Shown here piece by piece: positions 1 through 9,345 of a stretch of DNA of 64,000 nt (its first letter is position 1; every line of letters begins with the position of its first letter). The stretch is from Qipengyuania sp. ABI-127-1 (GTDB lineage Bacteria > Pseudomonadota > Alphaproteobacteria > Sphingomonadales > Sphingomonadaceae). The position numbers and the translations under genes were made by a program. The notes below the pieces were generated by a model that saw only the letters and a program-made list of their open reading frames with translations, was not told the origin of the DNA and did not search any database. The stretch covers positions 496,001 to 560,000 of the forward strand of contig JALJCR010000002.1 of assembly GCA_022953095.1 (NCBI GenBank), written 5' to 3'.

Positions 1-1
1 G

Positions 2-583
2 CTGGAAATCTGCCTCGTCATCGGCGGGGGCAATATCTTTCGTGGGATGGCCGGCGCGGCCCAGGGGATGGACCGCGCCCAGGCCGACTACATGGGAATG
101 CTGGCCACGGTGATGAATGCGCTGGCGATGCAGAGCGCGCTGGAGCAGCTCGGGGTTCAAACCCGCGTGCAGAGCGCCGTGCAGATGGATCAGGTCTGCG
201 AGCCGGTGATCCGCCGCCGCGCCGAACGTCACCTTGAAAAAGGGCGCATCGTGATTTTCGCCGCAGGGGTCGGCGCCCCCTATTTCACGACCGACAGCGG
301 TGCCGCGCTGCGTGCGGCGGAAATGAATTGCGACGCGTTGCTCAAGGGAACCAGCGTCGATGGGGTCTACGACAGCGATCCCAAGAAGAACGCCGACGCC
401 AAGCGCTTCGAATCCGTCAGTTACGGAAAGGTTCTGGCCGATGACCTCAAGGTCATGGATGCCAGCGCGGTCGCCCTGTGCCGCGACAACAATATCCCGA
501 TCGTCGTTTTCTCGATCCGCGAGAAGGGCAACCTTGCCCGGGTCATCGCGGGTGAGGGCACGCAGACGATCGTGCAGAACTGA
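2..583 (+). CDS. pyrH: UMP kinase, 5'-truncated by window edge
   Basis: Uridylate kinase phosphorylates UMP to UDP with ATP in the cytoplasm, the first committed step to UTP/CTP. The reading frame is open from base 2, so the start and roughly 50 N-terminal residues lie outside the window; 193 codons remain. The segment [10 protein letters not shown] near the left edge is the conserved nucleotide/UMP-binding glycine-rich stretch, and [13 protein letters not shown] with the later [16 protein letters not shown] is typical of the bacterial amino-acid-kinase-fold PyrH. It is followed after 29 bases by frr, the standard bacterial pyrH-frr arrangement. The family is certain; only the 5' end is missing. 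Confidence 0.96.
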   Translation: MEICLVIGGGNIFRGMAGAAQGMDRAQADYMGMLATVMNALAMQSALEQLGVQTRVQSAVQMDQVCEPVIRRRAERHLEKGRIVIFAAGVGAPYFTTDSGAALRAAEMNCDALLKGTSVDGVYDSDPKKNADAKRFESVSYGKVLADDLKVMDASAVALCRDNNIPIVVFSIREKGNLARVIAGEGTQTIVQN

Positions 584-612
584 GACAAGTCAGAGAGATA
601 GAGGAAACCGCC

Positions 613-1170
613 ATGGCAAAATACGACAAGACCGATATCGAGCGCCGCATGAAGGGCGCCGTGGAAAGCCTGAAGGGCGATTTGTCGGGCCTGAGGACGG
701 GGCGGGCGAATACCAGCCTTCTCGATCCCGTGGTGGTCGAGGTCTATGGATCGATGATGCCGCTCAATCAGGTCGCCACGGTCAGCGCGCCCGAACCCCG
801 CATGCTCAGCGTGCAGGTGTGGGACAAAGCGAATGTGACTGCGGTCGAAAAGGGTATCGCCAAGGCCAATCTCGGCCTCAATCCGATGATCGACGGGCAG
901 AATGTGCGCCTGCCGATGCCGGATCTGACCGAGGAACGCCGCAAGGAACTCGCCAAGGTCGCCGGAGAATACGGGGAAAAGGCCAAGATCGCGATCCGCA
1001 ATGTACGCCGCGACGGTATGGAAGCGCTGAAGGAAGACGAGAAGAAAAAGGAAATCTCGGAAGACGAGCAGAAGCGCGGCGAGACCGAGGTGCAGAAGCT
1101 CACCGATCAATATGTCGCCGAATGCGATGCAACGGTGCAAAAGAAAGAGCAGGAAATCCTGTCGCAGTGA
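613..1170 (+). CDS. frr: Ribosome-recycling factor
   Basis: RRF splits post-termination 70S ribosomes together with EF-G. At 185 aa it has the usual family length. The N-terminal [25 protein letters not shown] stretch (here [19 protein letters not shown]), the [18 protein letters not shown] segment and the C-terminal helix with [22 protein letters not shown] are all family hallmarks of the two-domain, tRNA-mimicking fold. A good ribosome binding site (gaggaaa) precedes the ATG. It lies in the pyrH-frr-uppS-cdsA-dxr-rseP-bamA gene order that is conserved across proteobacteria. Nothing unusual was seen in the coding region. Confidence 0.97.
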   Translation: MAKYDKTDIERRMKGAVESLKGDLSGLRTGRANTSLLDPVVVEVYGSMMPLNQVATVSAPEPRMLSVQVWDKANVTAVEKGIAKANLGLNPMIDGQNVRLPMPDLTEERRKELAKVAGEYGEKAKIAIRNVRRDGMEALKEDEKKKEISEDEQKRGETEVQKLTDQYVAECDATVQKKEQEILSQ

Positions 1171-1232
1171 ACGGTTTGCTCCCCGCCTCCGTTCGCCTCG
1201 GGCGAAGCCGAGAGGCGTCGGCGCAAATGTGT

Positions 1233-1249
1233 CTCGAGTTCCACTCGAG
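1233..1249. repeat. Short perfect hairpin between frr and uppS
   Basis: A 7-bp perfect inverted repeat, CTCGAGT-TCC-ACTCGAG, sits in the 118-bp gap between the frr stop and the uppS start. Immediately upstream (about 1196-1216) is a second imperfect inverted repeat (GCCTCGG...CCGAGAGGC). Neither is followed by a T-run, so an intrinsic terminator is unlikely; an mRNA stability or processing hairpin, or a small dispersed palindrome, are alternatives. Confidence 0.5.
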
Positions 1250-1288
1250 GCCGTGTTTCGCAACCGCTCGATACGAACGGAAATTTGC

Positions 1289-1972
1289 GTGAGGTCCCCT
1301 GACAGAACCGCTCGTCACGTCGCCATCATCATGGATGGCAATGGCCGCTGGGCAAAGCGCAAGCACCTCCCGCGGGCGATGGGGCATCGCAAGGGTGTGG
1401 AGGCGGTGCGCGAACTCGTGCGCAGCCTTAAGGACACGTCGATCGAGTGCCTGACACTCTACGCGTTTTCGTCCGAAAACTGGAAGCGACCCGAAGACGA
1501 GGTCGATGATTTGATGAACCTGATGCGCAAGTTCATCAAATCCGATCTGCCCGAGTTCCTTGCCAATGATGTGAAGCTTCATATTCTTGGCGATTGGCAG
1601 GGGCTTGCGCCGGATATTGTCGAGATGCTCGAGGATGCGCTGCAAAAGACTTCGAAAGGGTCACGCACGCTTGCAGTCGCCTTGAACTACGGTTCTCAGG
1701 CCGAAATCGCGCAGGCGGCGCGCAAGGCCGCCGAAGCAGGCGAAGTGACCGAGGAGGCGATTGAGCGTCACCTCTACAGTGCGCCGCTCCCCCCGCTCGA
1801 CCTGCTGATCCGCACCAGCGGCGAAGTGCGCCTGTCGAATTTCCTCTTGTGGCAGGCGGCTTACGCGGAGATGCTGTTCCTCGACGTGCTGTGGCCGGAC
1901 TTCACGCCCGATCACCTGAAGCGCGCACTGGCCGATTTCGCGGAGAGGGAGAGGCGATTTGGCGGACGTTGA
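1289..1972 (+). CDS. uppS: Isoprenyl (undecaprenyl) diphosphate synthase
   Basis: This cis-prenyltransferase condenses IPP onto farnesyl-PP to make the undecaprenyl-PP carrier for peptidoglycan and polysaccharide export. The signature MDGNGRWA, with the catalytic Asp, is at residues about 14-21, and the substrate-binding RTSGEVRLSNFLLWQAAYAE segment and the C-terminal LWPDF are intact. I chose GTG at 1289, giving 227 aa. The frame is open further upstream but would run into frr, and the family starts just before the R-H-V-A-I-I-M-D-G-N motif; the ribosome site (acggaaa) is weak. The 3' end overlaps cdsA by 14 nt, implying translational coupling. Confidence 0.94.
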   Translation: MRSPDRTARHVAIIMDGNGRWAKRKHLPRAMGHRKGVEAVRELVRSLKDTSIECLTLYAFSSENWKRPEDEVDDLMNLMRKFIKSDLPEFLANDVKLHILGDWQGLAPDIVEMLEDALQKTSKGSRTLAVALNYGSQAEIAQAARKAAEAGEVTEEAIERHLYSAPLPPLDLLIRTSGEVRLSNFLLWQAAYAEMLFLDVLWPDFTPDHLKRALADFAERERRFGGR

Positions 1973-2672
1973 GACAGGGACGGAAGGGACCGTCCGGAAA
2001 AACCCCGATCTTCCCGTGCGGATCGTTTCCGCCGTGGTGATGATCGCGCTTGCGATCGGGGCATTGCTGGCGGGCGCTCCATGGTTTGGTTGGTTCATCC
2101 TTGCAGTGGCTCTCGTCACCATGCTCGAATTCGTCCTGCTGGTGATCAAGGCCACGCCGAACGTATCCTACCGCCTCGCGGGGATACTGGCCGGTGCGAT
2201 CTATATCGGAATAGCGGGCTATATGCTTTCGCGGTTTCCGATCCCGATCGTCGTCGGCGTTGTCGGCGCGGTCGTCTCCGTCGATACCTTCGCCTATTTC
2301 TTCGGGCGCACGCTCGGCGGGCCGAAAATCGCTCCCTCCATCAGCCCGTCGAAGACCTGGGCCGGATTGTTGGGCGGCATCGTCGGAGCGTCGGTGTGGA
2401 TCGCGGGCTGGATCTATTTCGTGGCCAGAGCGACGTCGGGCGACAGTACGATGTTCTTCGATCTTGCCGAAGCGGGGCAGATTTTCGCTCTCGGCGCGAT
2501 GACGGCGGTTGCGGCCCAGGCTGGCGATTTTTTCGAAAGCTGGCTCAAACGCAAGGCCGGGGTCAAGGACAGCTCTAAGCTCATACCGGGACATGGCGGC
2601 GTGTTCGACAGGACTGACGGGATGATCCCCGTAGTGTTGCTGGCGGGCGCGCTCCTGGGCGCGGCGCGGTGA
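1959..2672 (+). CDS. cdsA: Phosphatidate cytidylyltransferase
   Basis: CDP-diacylglycerol synthase is an inner-membrane enzyme that activates phosphatidate with CTP for all phospholipid synthesis. The 237-aa protein is mostly hydrophobic helices. Its C-terminal signature, SWLKRKAGVKDSSKLIPGHG followed by GVFDRTDGM, matches the CDP-DAG synthase pattern (K-R ... K-D ... H-G-G ... D-R ... D). The start appears to be TTG at 1959, preceded by a strong ggagagggagagg ribosome site inside uppS. The stop overlaps the dxr ATG by one base. It is shorter than the E. coli protein (about 285 aa) but typical for this order. Confidence 0.93.
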   Translation: MADVETGTEGTVRKNPDLPVRIVSAVVMIALAIGALLAGAPWFGWFILAVALVTMLEFVLLVIKATPNVSYRLAGILAGAIYIGIAGYMLSRFPIPIVVGVVGAVVSVDTFAYFFGRTLGGPKIAPSISPSKTWAGLLGGIVGASVWIAGWIYFVARATSGDSTMFFDLAEAGQIFALGAMTAVAAQAGDFFESWLKRKAGVKDSSKLIPGHGGVFDRTDGMIPVVLLAGALLGAAR

Positions 2673-3820
2673 TGCGTTCGATATCGATCCTTGGCGCTAC
2701 CGGTTCGGTCGGTGAACAGACGCTCGATCTCGTGCGCCGCAATGCCGAGAGCTGGAAGGTGACCGCGCTGACCGCCAATTCGAACGTCGCCGAGCTTGCC
2801 AGGGCGGCGCGCGAATTCCGCGCGGATATCGCCGTTGTGGCGGACGAACGCTATCTCGGCGACCTGCGCGATGCCCTGGCGGGAAGCGGGATCGAGGCGG
2901 CCGCCGGCCGCGCTGCGCTGTGCGAAGCGGCGTCGCGCCCGGTCGATATCACCATGGCGGCGATCGTCGGCTGTGCCGGGCTCGGCCCCGTCATGGCGGC
3001 GATAGAGCAGGGCGGGACAATCGCGCTCGCCAACAAGGAAGCGCTGGTTTCGGCGGGCGAGGTGATGACCGCGGCTGTTGCGAAACACGGCGCGACGCTG
3101 CTGCCGGTGGACAGCGAACACAATGCGATTTTCCAATGCCTGCAGGGGGGGGAGATCGCCGATGTCCGGTCGATCACACTGACCGCCAGCGGTGGCCCGC
3201 TGCGCATGATCGAAGACCTTTCCGCCGTGACGCCCGAACAGGCGATCGCGCATCCCAATTGGGACATGGGCGCCAAGATCAGCGTCGATAGCGCGACCAT
3301 GTTCAACAAGGGGCTCGAGCTGATCGAGGCGCATCACCTTTTCCCGGTCGAGCTCGATCGAATTCGCATTGTTGTCCATCCGCAGAGCGTGATTCATTCC
3401 CTGGTAGAATATTGCGACGGGTCGACGCTGGCTCAGCTCGGGCCGCCGGACATGCGCGTTCCCATCGCCTCATGCCTCGCCTGGCCCGCGCGGATGGATA
3501 CGCCGATGGAGCCGCTCGATCTGCCTGCCATCGGCGAGATGACCTTCTTCGCCCCGGACGAGGTACGGTTCCCCGCCACCAGACTGGCGCGCGAGGCGGC
3601 CGAGGCGGGTGGGGCCGCGCCGGCAGTGCTCAACGCCGCAAACGAGATCGCGGTGGCGGCCTTTCTCGATCGTAAGATTGCGTTCAGCAGGATCGCGGTA
3701 TTGGTCGAAAACGTTCTGAACCAGAGCGATCTGCCCGATGCACCGCGAACCCTCGAAGAGGTCTTGCGCGTTGACGAGGGTGCACGCCGCCGCGCCACCC
3801 GTATTCTGGAGCCTGTCTGA
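2672..3820 (+). CDS. dxr: 1-deoxy-D-xylulose 5-phosphate reductoisomerase
   Basis: DXR converts DXP to 2-C-methyl-D-erythritol 4-phosphate with NADPH and a divalent metal, the committed step of the MEP isoprenoid pathway. The protein has 382 aa. The N-terminal LGATGSVG is the Rossmann nucleotide-binding loop, and NKEALVSAG, PVDSEHNAIFQ (metal-binding Asp/Glu), LTASGGP and ATMFNKGLELIEAHHLF are all canonical. The ATG at 2672 is embedded in the cdsA stop (TGATG); an in-frame GTG one codon earlier is possible. Placement next to uppS links supply of isoprenoid precursor to its use for the lipid carrier. Confidence 0.97.
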   Translation: MRSISILGATGSVGEQTLDLVRRNAESWKVTALTANSNVAELARAAREFRADIAVVADERYLGDLRDALAGSGIEAAAGRAALCEAASRPVDITMAAIVGCAGLGPVMAAIEQGGTIALANKEALVSAGEVMTAAVAKHGATLLPVDSEHNAIFQCLQGGEIADVRSITLTASGGPLRMIEDLSAVTPEQAIAHPNWDMGAKISVDSATMFNKGLELIEAHHLFPVELDRIRIVVHPQSVIHSLVEYCDGSTLAQLGPPDMRVPIASCLAWPARMDTPMEPLDLPAIGEMTFFAPDEVRFPATRLAREAAEAGGAAPAVLNAANEIAVAAFLDRKIAFSRIAVLVENVLNQSDLPDAPRTLEEVLRVDEGARRRATRILEPV

Positions 3821-3823
3821 CCC

Positions 3824-4966
3824 GTGGAAGTGAACCTGCCTCTTTGGCTTTACTATGTCATCGGCTTCCCCTTGCTGCTCGGGCCGCTCGTCACAATTCA
3901 CGAGCTGGGTCACTATATCGTCGGCCGCTGGTTCGGCGTTCATGCCGAAGCTTTCTCCGTCGGATTCGGTAAGGAAATCTGGGGTTTCACGGACAAACGT
4001 GGCACGCGGTGGAAGCTTTCCGCACTCCCGCTCGGGGGGTATGTGCAGTTCAAGGGCGATATGAACCCCGCCAGTATTCCCGATGCCGAGGCGGTGGCTC
4101 AGGCCAGCGTTGAAGAGCGCCGGGGCAGTTTTCATCATGCGGCGCTGTGGAAGCGTGCGCTGATCGTATTCGCGGGACCTGCGACCAACATTCTTCTCAC
4201 CCTGGCGATCTTCGCGGGGTTTTTCGCCTTGTACGGCAAGCCGGTTCCGGCCGATGCGGACGGCCAGCTCACCGTCGCCCGGTTCGCCGAGATATCGTCT
4301 GCACGTGCAGCCGGGATCGAGGTGGGTGACCGGATCGTGGCGGTCGAAGGCGAGCGGATGGAGGATTTCCGGGATGTGCAGGATTCGATCATGCTCTATC
4401 CCGGTCGTACGCTCGACATCACGATCGAACGCGACGGTGCCGAGCAGACCTTTGCGGTGCCCGTACGCGGTGTGGAGATGGAAGATCGTTTCGGCAATGT
4501 GTCGAAGGTCGGCCTGATCGGTGTCGCCTCGGGTGCTGCGGGTTTCGAGTTCGAACCTCAGGGTATCGCCTCCTCGCTGGCGCTGGCAGTCGACCATTCC
4601 ATCGGTATCGTCGATATGATGGTCACCGGGATCGGCCAGATTTTCACCGGCGAGCGTTCGGTTCAGGAGCTTGGCGGCCCGGTCAAGATCGCCAAGTTCT
4701 CGGGCGAGCAGCTCAGCCTTGGGGCAATGGCCTTCATCAATTTCGTCGCGTTGATTTCGCTTAACTTGGCATTCATCAACCTCCTGCCAATTCCCGCTCT
4801 CGACGGCGGGCACCTGGCTTTCTACGCGGCGGAAGCAGTTCGCCGGAAGCCGGTGGGTCCCCGTGGAACCGAAGTGGCGTACCGCGCCGGCGTGGCCCTC
4901 GTGCTCATGCTGATGGCGTTCGTCACGATCAACGATCTGGTGACGCTTCCCTTATTCGGGAATTAG
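3824..4966 (+). CDS. rseP: RseP-type site-2 zinc metalloprotease
   Basis: RseP is an intramembrane protease that cleaves anti-sigma factors and remnant signal peptides in the inner membrane. The HExxH zinc motif is seen as HELGH at about residues 26-30 in the first membrane segment, and the second catalytic element appears as NLLPIPALDGGHL near the C-terminus. One PDZ domain (about residues 145-225, with ISSARAAGIEVGDRIVAVEG) separates them; E. coli RseP has two, but single-PDZ forms are common in alphaproteobacteria. It starts at GTG 3824, three bases after dxr. Immediate downstream bamA is the conserved arrangement. Length 380 aa. Confidence 0.94.
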   Translation: MEVNLPLWLYYVIGFPLLLGPLVTIHELGHYIVGRWFGVHAEAFSVGFGKEIWGFTDKRGTRWKLSALPLGGYVQFKGDMNPASIPDAEAVAQASVEERRGSFHHAALWKRALIVFAGPATNILLTLAIFAGFFALYGKPVPADADGQLTVARFAEISSARAAGIEVGDRIVAVEGERMEDFRDVQDSIMLYPGRTLDITIERDGAEQTFAVPVRGVEMEDRFGNVSKVGLIGVASGAAGFEFEPQGIASSLALAVDHSIGIVDMMVTGIGQIFTGERSVQELGGPVKIAKFSGEQLSLGAMAFINFVALISLNLAFINLLPIPALDGGHLAFYAAEAVRRKPVGPRGTEVAYRAGVALVLMLMAFVTINDLVTLPLFGN

Positions 4967-5107
4967 CCGGGGAAAGGGAGCGGGATACCGGCAATTCGCC
5001 GCAGCAAAGCTTGATTGGTAGAGACGCATCGGGCAGGGGACGGCATGGCCGCCCCGCACTGTGCGGCCTGACGCCGGATCGGGGCTGCGACAGCCGGATC
5101 TGCTTGT

Positions 5108-7834
5108 ATGGAAACGAGGACGGGAATCTCCTTGTCGATGACTAATTTTGCTTATGCCGCCACGCGACGCAAGAATCCTGCCGCGCGGCTGGCCATGGGG
5201 TTGCTGGCCGGGACCATGCTTGCCGGGGTGCCGACCATGGCCTTCGCGCAGGAAGAAGCTGCCGAAGCTGTGGCTCCGGCGGTCCAGCAGGACATCGTCC
5301 AAACGATTGCCGTCAGCGGCGCGCAGCGGCTCGAACCGCAGACCATTCTGTCCTACATCAAGCTTCGGCCGGGTGACGTATGGACCCAGGTTGCTGGCGA
5401 CGGGGTCCTGAAAGATCTCTACGCGACCGAGCTGTTCTCCACCGTCAGCGTGGTGAACAATGATGGCAATGTAGTGATCACCATCGTCGAAAACCCGGTT
5501 ATCAACCGCATCATTCTCGAAGGTAACAAGCGCCTCAAGAATGACAAGATCCTGCCTGAGATCAAATTATCTCCGCGGCAGATATTCACCCGGTCGAAGG
5601 TGCGTGCGGACGTGGCCCGCATTATCGAGCTGTACAAGCGTCAGGGCCGTTTCGCAGCGACGGTCGAACCGAAGATGGTCGAGTTGTCGCAGAACCGCGT
5701 CGATATCGTGTTCGAGATCAGCGAAGGCCCCAAGTCCAAGGTCCGCCAGATCAACATCATCGGCAATGAAGCCTTTTCCGATGGCAAATTGCGTGGCGAA
5801 ATGGTCACCAAGCAGGCGCGGCTGACCAGCTTCCTCAGTTCGAACACCAGTTACGATCCCGACCGGCTTGCCTTCGACCAGCAGAAGCTGCGCCAGTTCT
5901 ATCTGACGGAAGGCTATGCCGACTTCCGCGTCGTTTCGGCGGTTGCCGAATTGACGCCCGACAAGCGCGACTTCATCATCACCTATGTCGTCGAAGAAGG
6001 TGAACGGTACAAATTCGCCGACGTAACCGTCGATTCCCAGATCCGCGATTTCGACGACGACGCGATGGCGGCCCGGCTGCCGATGCGGGCTGGCGACTGG
6101 TACGACGCCAAGCTGGTCGAAGATACTGTAGAGCAGCTCACCGAGCTGGCGGGTACGTTCGGTTATGCCTTTGCCGAAGTGCAACCCGAGTTTCAGCGCA
6201 ACGCTGAAGACCTGACGATGGAAGTCAACTTCGTCCTGCGCGAGGCTCCGCGTGTTTATGTCGAGCGGATCGACGTCAACGGCAATACGCTGACCCAGGA
6301 CAAGGTCGTGCGGCGTGAATTCCGTCTCGCAGAAGGCGATGCGTTCAATTCCTTGTCCGTCGCACGCTCGGCCGCGCGCATCAATTCGCTCGGTTATTTC
6401 CAGGAAAACTTCGAGATCAATCAGGTCGAAGGCAGCGCGCCTGACAGGATCGTTCTCGAGGCAAATGTGGAAGAACAGGCGACCGGCGAGCTGCAGCTCT
6501 CGGCAGGCTTTTCCAGCATCGAGAATTTCATTCTCGCGGGCTCGATCCGTCAGCGCAATTTCCGCGGCCGCGGCCAGACCATCGGCCTCAGCCTGAATTA
6601 TTCGCGTTATTCCAAATCGGCGCAGGTGAGCTTCAGCGAACCCTATGTGTTCGATCGCAACATTTCGGCCGGCGTCGATATCTATCGCCGCGATCTCAAC
6701 AGCTTCAACTTCCGCAATCAGGAACGCAATACAACGTATCAGCAGTCGACGACGGGCTTCTCGGTCCGTGCCGGTGTACCGCTGACGGAGTATCTGAGTG
6801 CGATCGGCAGCTACACATTCAATTATGACGACGTGTCGCTCGGGGACCAGTTCTTCACCAATGGTGAATGCGACATCACGCGGGCCAGCCGTTTCCTGTG
6901 CGAAGCAATCGGCGAGCGTTCGAGTTCGATCCTCGGTCTGACCTTCAACTACAATACCCTCAACAGCCGTCTGCGACCGAGCCGCGGTGAAACCATTAGC
7001 TGGACTACGGAATTCGCTGGCCTGGGCGGTTCGGAAAAATATGTGCGCATGCGTACCCGGATGGCGAAATACTGGCCGCTGGGCAGCGGCTTCGTTTTCT
7101 CGCTGGCAGGGGAAGGTGGCTGGATTCGCGGCCTCGACGACAGCAATCGGCCGGGGGTCGACGATGTTCGCCTGACCGACCGCTTTTTCCTGGGCGAGCC
7201 GCAGATGCGCGGCTTCGACATTCGCGGTATCGGACCGCGTATCGTTCGCCTCAATTACATATCCGATCCGGACAATCCGAATGGCCCGCGCATCCTCACC
7301 CCGCTCGAGGAAGCTCTTGCATCCGATCAGCGTTTCGACGACTCCGTGGGCGGTAAAGCCTATTATCTCGGGCGCGCAGAGCTGGAGATTCCGCTCGGCA
7401 GCGGGGCTCGCGAAATGGGCATACGCCCGTCGATCTGGGTGGATGTCGGTTCGCTGTTCTCGGTTGTCCAGCCGCTTCTGGTCGATCAGCCCAACGGACG
7501 CCAGATCCGCGTCGGGGACCAGCTAGTGTATACGGGGCCGTTGCTCGATGCCGATGGTGACCCCATCCTCGACAACAACGGCGATCCGGTAATTGGCGAA
7601 ACATTCGATCCTACCGCGCCTGACGGTACACCCAACCAACCGGCAATCGATCCCTTCAGCTTCTATCGCGAGGTGTTCGTCGGGGATTCGGCCAGTCCGC
7701 GCATATCGGCGGGTATCGGTGTAAACTGGAACTCGCCCTTCGGTCCGTTCAGGATCGATATATCGCAGGTTATCAAGAAGCAGCCTGGCGACGACACAAA
7801 GACCTTTTCCTTCAATGTAGGAACACAATTCTGA
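5108..7834 (+). CDS. bamA: Outer membrane assembly factor BamA
   Basis: BamA is the Omp85 core of the BAM machine that folds beta-barrel proteins into the outer membrane. A signal peptide ends at AFA-QEE, five POTRA domains follow over about residues 55-450, and a 16-strand barrel ends in an aromatic-terminated strand (FNVGTQF). QMRGFDIRGIGPR matches the VRGF/YRGY loop-6 motif. Length 908 aa from ATG 5108; a second in-frame ATG at 5138 gives a more typical signal peptide and may be the true start. A late barrel loop (about residues 807-845) contains an Asp/Asn-rich duplicated stretch resembling calcium-binding repeats. The stop overlaps the ompH start by 1 nt. Confidence 0.95.
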   Translation: METRTGISLSMTNFAYAATRRKNPAARLAMGLLAGTMLAGVPTMAFAQEEAAEAVAPAVQQDIVQTIAVSGAQRLEPQTILSYIKLRPGDVWTQVAGDGVLKDLYATELFSTVSVVNNDGNVVITIVENPVINRIILEGNKRLKNDKILPEIKLSPRQIFTRSKVRADVARIIELYKRQGRFAATVEPKMVELSQNRVDIVFEISEGPKSKVRQINIIGNEAFSDGKLRGEMVTKQARLTSFLSSNTSYDPDRLAFDQQKLRQFYLTEGYADFRVVSAVAELTPDKRDFIITYVVEEGERYKFADVTVDSQIRDFDDDAMAARLPMRAGDWYDAKLVEDTVEQLTELAGTFGYAFAEVQPEFQRNAEDLTMEVNFVLREAPRVYVERIDVNGNTLTQDKVVRREFRLAEGDAFNSLSVARSAARINSLGYFQENFEINQVEGSAPDRIVLEANVEEQATGELQLSAGFSSIENFILAGSIRQRNFRGRGQTIGLSLNYSRYSKSAQVSFSEPYVFDRNISAGVDIYRRDLNSFNFRNQERNTTYQQSTTGFSVRAGVPLTEYLSAIGSYTFNYDDVSLGDQFFTNGECDITRASRFLCEAIGERSSSILGLTFNYNTLNSRLRPSRGETISWTTEFAGLGGSEKYVRMRTRMAKYWPLGSGFVFSLAGEGGWIRGLDDSNRPGVDDVRLTDRFFLGEPQMRGFDIRGIGPRIVRLNYISDPDNPNGPRILTPLEEALASDQRFDDSVGGKAYYLGRAELEIPLGSGAREMGIRPSIWVDVGSLFSVVQPLLVDQPNGRQIRVGDQLVYTGPLLDADGDPILDNNGDPVIGETFDPTAPDGTPNQPAIDPFSFYREVFVGDSASPRISAGIGVNWNSPFGPFRIDISQVIKKQPGDDTKTFSFNVGTQF

Positions 7835-8517
7835 TGAAACTTTTCAGCAAGACCATGGCCGCCGCAGCCATCGCCGGCGCTGCCGCCATCGCTACTCCCG
7901 CCGCGGCACAGGTCAGCGGCAATATCGGCATCGTAAATGCGCCAGCGACCATCGCGGCAAGCGACGCGCTGCGTACCGCCTTCCAGCAGATCGGCACGAC
8001 CTATTCGGCCCAGATCACCCAAATTCAGGAAAAGCAGCAGCAGGTTCAGACCCTGTTGCGCCAGCTCGACACGAATGGTGACGGCAGCCTGGATCAGGCC
8101 GAGCAGCAGGCCGCTCAGAGCGCGCCGCAGGCACAGCAATTGCAGACGCTCGAGCGGGAGATCGCTCAGCTTTCCAACCAGGTCGAGTCGGCGCGCGTTT
8201 ATGCCATTCAGCAGATTCTGCAGCAGTACAGCGCCAGCCTGCAAACCGTCGCTTCGCAGAATTCGGTTCAAATGATCCTCGCGCCCGATGCCGTGATCTA
8301 CACCGATCCGGCGGCCAATATGAACGATAAGGTCGTCGCCGCACTTAACCAGCGCGTACCTTCCGTCCAGATCACGCCGCCCGAAGGCTGGCAACCGGCA
8401 CAGCAGGCAGTCGGTATCTACCAGGAAGTCCAGCAGATTCTCATGATCGCGTCGGCGCGCCAGCAGCAGGCTGCTCAGCAGCAACAGCAGCAAACGGCGC
8501 AGCCGACCGGACGCTGA
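7834..8517 (+). CDS. OmpH/Skp-family periplasmic chaperone with EF-hand loop
   Basis: Skp-like chaperones bind unfolded outer-membrane proteins in the periplasm with coiled-coil tentacles. The 227-aa protein has a signal peptide ending ATPAAAQ, the conserved [20 protein letters not shown] segment, a Gln-rich coiled coil and the [22 protein letters not shown]-terminal domain. Unusually, the coiled-coil region carries [12 protein letters not shown] (bases 8068-8103), a perfect 12-residue EF-hand loop with Asp/Asn/Asp/Ser/Asp/Glu at the ligand positions. Its start overlaps the bamA stop (TGATG), so it is probably co-translated with its client machine. The C-terminus is a Q-rich tail. Confidence 0.9.
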   Translation: MKLFSKTMAAAAIAGAAAIATPAAAQVSGNIGIVNAPATIAASDALRTAFQQIGTTYSAQITQIQEKQQQVQTLLRQLDTNGDGSLDQAEQQAAQSAPQAQQLQTLEREIAQLSNQVESARVYAIQQILQQYSASLQTVASQNSVQMILAPDAVIYTDPAANMNDKVVAALNQRVPSVQITPPEGWQPAQQAVGIYQEVQQILMIASARQQQAAQQQQQQTAQPTGR

Positions 8518-8543
8518 CGACAAAGAACGACGGGAGCAGGGTG

Positions 8544-8996
8544 ATGAGCGAGACTGGTTTCGACATCGTCGAGGTGCTGAAGCGGTTGCCGCATCGCTAT
8601 CCTCTGCTCCTGGTCGATCGGGTCGCGGAACTGGTCGCCGACGAGCGTATTCACGCGGTCAAGGCGGTCAGCTTCAACGAGGATTTCTTCCAGGGGCATT
8701 TCCCCGGCGCGCCGATCATGCCCGGCGTCCTCCAGATCGAGGCGCTGGCGCAGGCTGCAGGCGTGCTCGCGGTGGAAAGCCTCGGCCTCGCAGGGTCGGG
8801 CAAGCTCGTCTATTTCATGGCGATCGAGAATGCGAAGTTCCGTGCGCCGGTGACGCCGGGCGTGCTGCTCGATCTCAAGGCCGAATTTGTCCAGAAACGT
8901 GCCCGTGTGTGCAAATTCGCGGGCGAGGCTTCGGTCGACGGGAAAGTGACCTGCGAAGTTCAGTTCACGGCCATGATCGCGGACGCACCCGAATAA
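8544..8996 (+). CDS. fabZ: 3-hydroxyacyl-[ACP] dehydratase FabZ
   Basis: FabZ dehydrates 3-hydroxyacyl-ACP to trans-2-enoyl-ACP in type II fatty-acid synthesis. At 150 aa it has the hotdog-fold length, with the active-site His in [20 protein letters not shown] and the catalytic Glu of that helix. [12 protein letters not shown] at the N-terminus is also diagnostic. The ATG at 8544 has a gggagcaggg ribosome site; a GTG one codon earlier is in frame. In E. coli lpxD lies before and lpxA/lpxB after this gene; here skp is directly upstream and rpmE downstream, consistent with a lipid-A-lacking sphingomonad. Confidence 0.96.
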   Translation: MSETGFDIVEVLKRLPHRYPLLLVDRVAELVADERIHAVKAVSFNEDFFQGHFPGAPIMPGVLQIEALAQAAGVLAVESLGLAGSGKLVYFMAIENAKFRAPVTPGVLLDLKAEFVQKRARVCKFAGEASVDGKVTCEVQFTAMIADAPE

Positions 8997-9091
8997 GGTT
9001 GCCAAATTCGGCGCTCGCCGCTATGCGCGCGCCTTCTCCACAACACAGCTGGACCGGTCGGAACCGTTCCGAGGCTAGAAGGACGTTTACA

Positions 9092-9319
9092 ATGAAGGCC
9101 GAAGGTCACCCCGATTACCACATGATCACGGTCAAGATGACCGATGGCAGCGAATTCCAGACGCGCTCCACCTGGGGCAACGAAGGCGATACGCTGACGC
9201 TCGATATCGACCCGACCAGCCACCCGGCATGGACCGGCGGCACCAAGCAGATTCAGGAAGGCGGCCGCGTCGCAGCCTTCAACAAGCGTTTCGGCGGCCT
9301 GTCGCTCAAGAAAAACTGA
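9092..9319 (+). CDS. rpmE: 50S ribosomal protein L31
   Basis: L31 sits at the 50S-30S bridge of the ribosome. The 75-aa product begins [20 protein letters not shown] and contains [20 protein letters not shown] and the terminal FNKRFGGL, matching the alphaproteobacterial form, which lacks the zinc-binding CxxC of the A-type L31. The start is the ATG preceded by aagga; the frame is open upstream but has no family similarity. A strong intrinsic terminator follows within 30 bases. Confidence 0.95.
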   Translation: MKAEGHPDYHMITVKMTDGSEFQTRSTWGNEGDTLTLDIDPTSHPAWTGGTKQIQEGGRVAAFNKRFGGLSLKKN

Positions 9320-9345
9320 GCGCGGCAAGCCTCGATGGCATTGCG

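Noticed and set aside
421..1263. 280-codon minus-strand open frame over pyrH/frr
   Set aside because: Antisense shadow of the real frr gene in high-GC DNA; no motifs or ribosome site.
3470..4813. 447-codon minus-strand open frame over dxr/rseP
   Set aside because: Both underlying plus-strand genes are certain; composition is that of an antisense frame.
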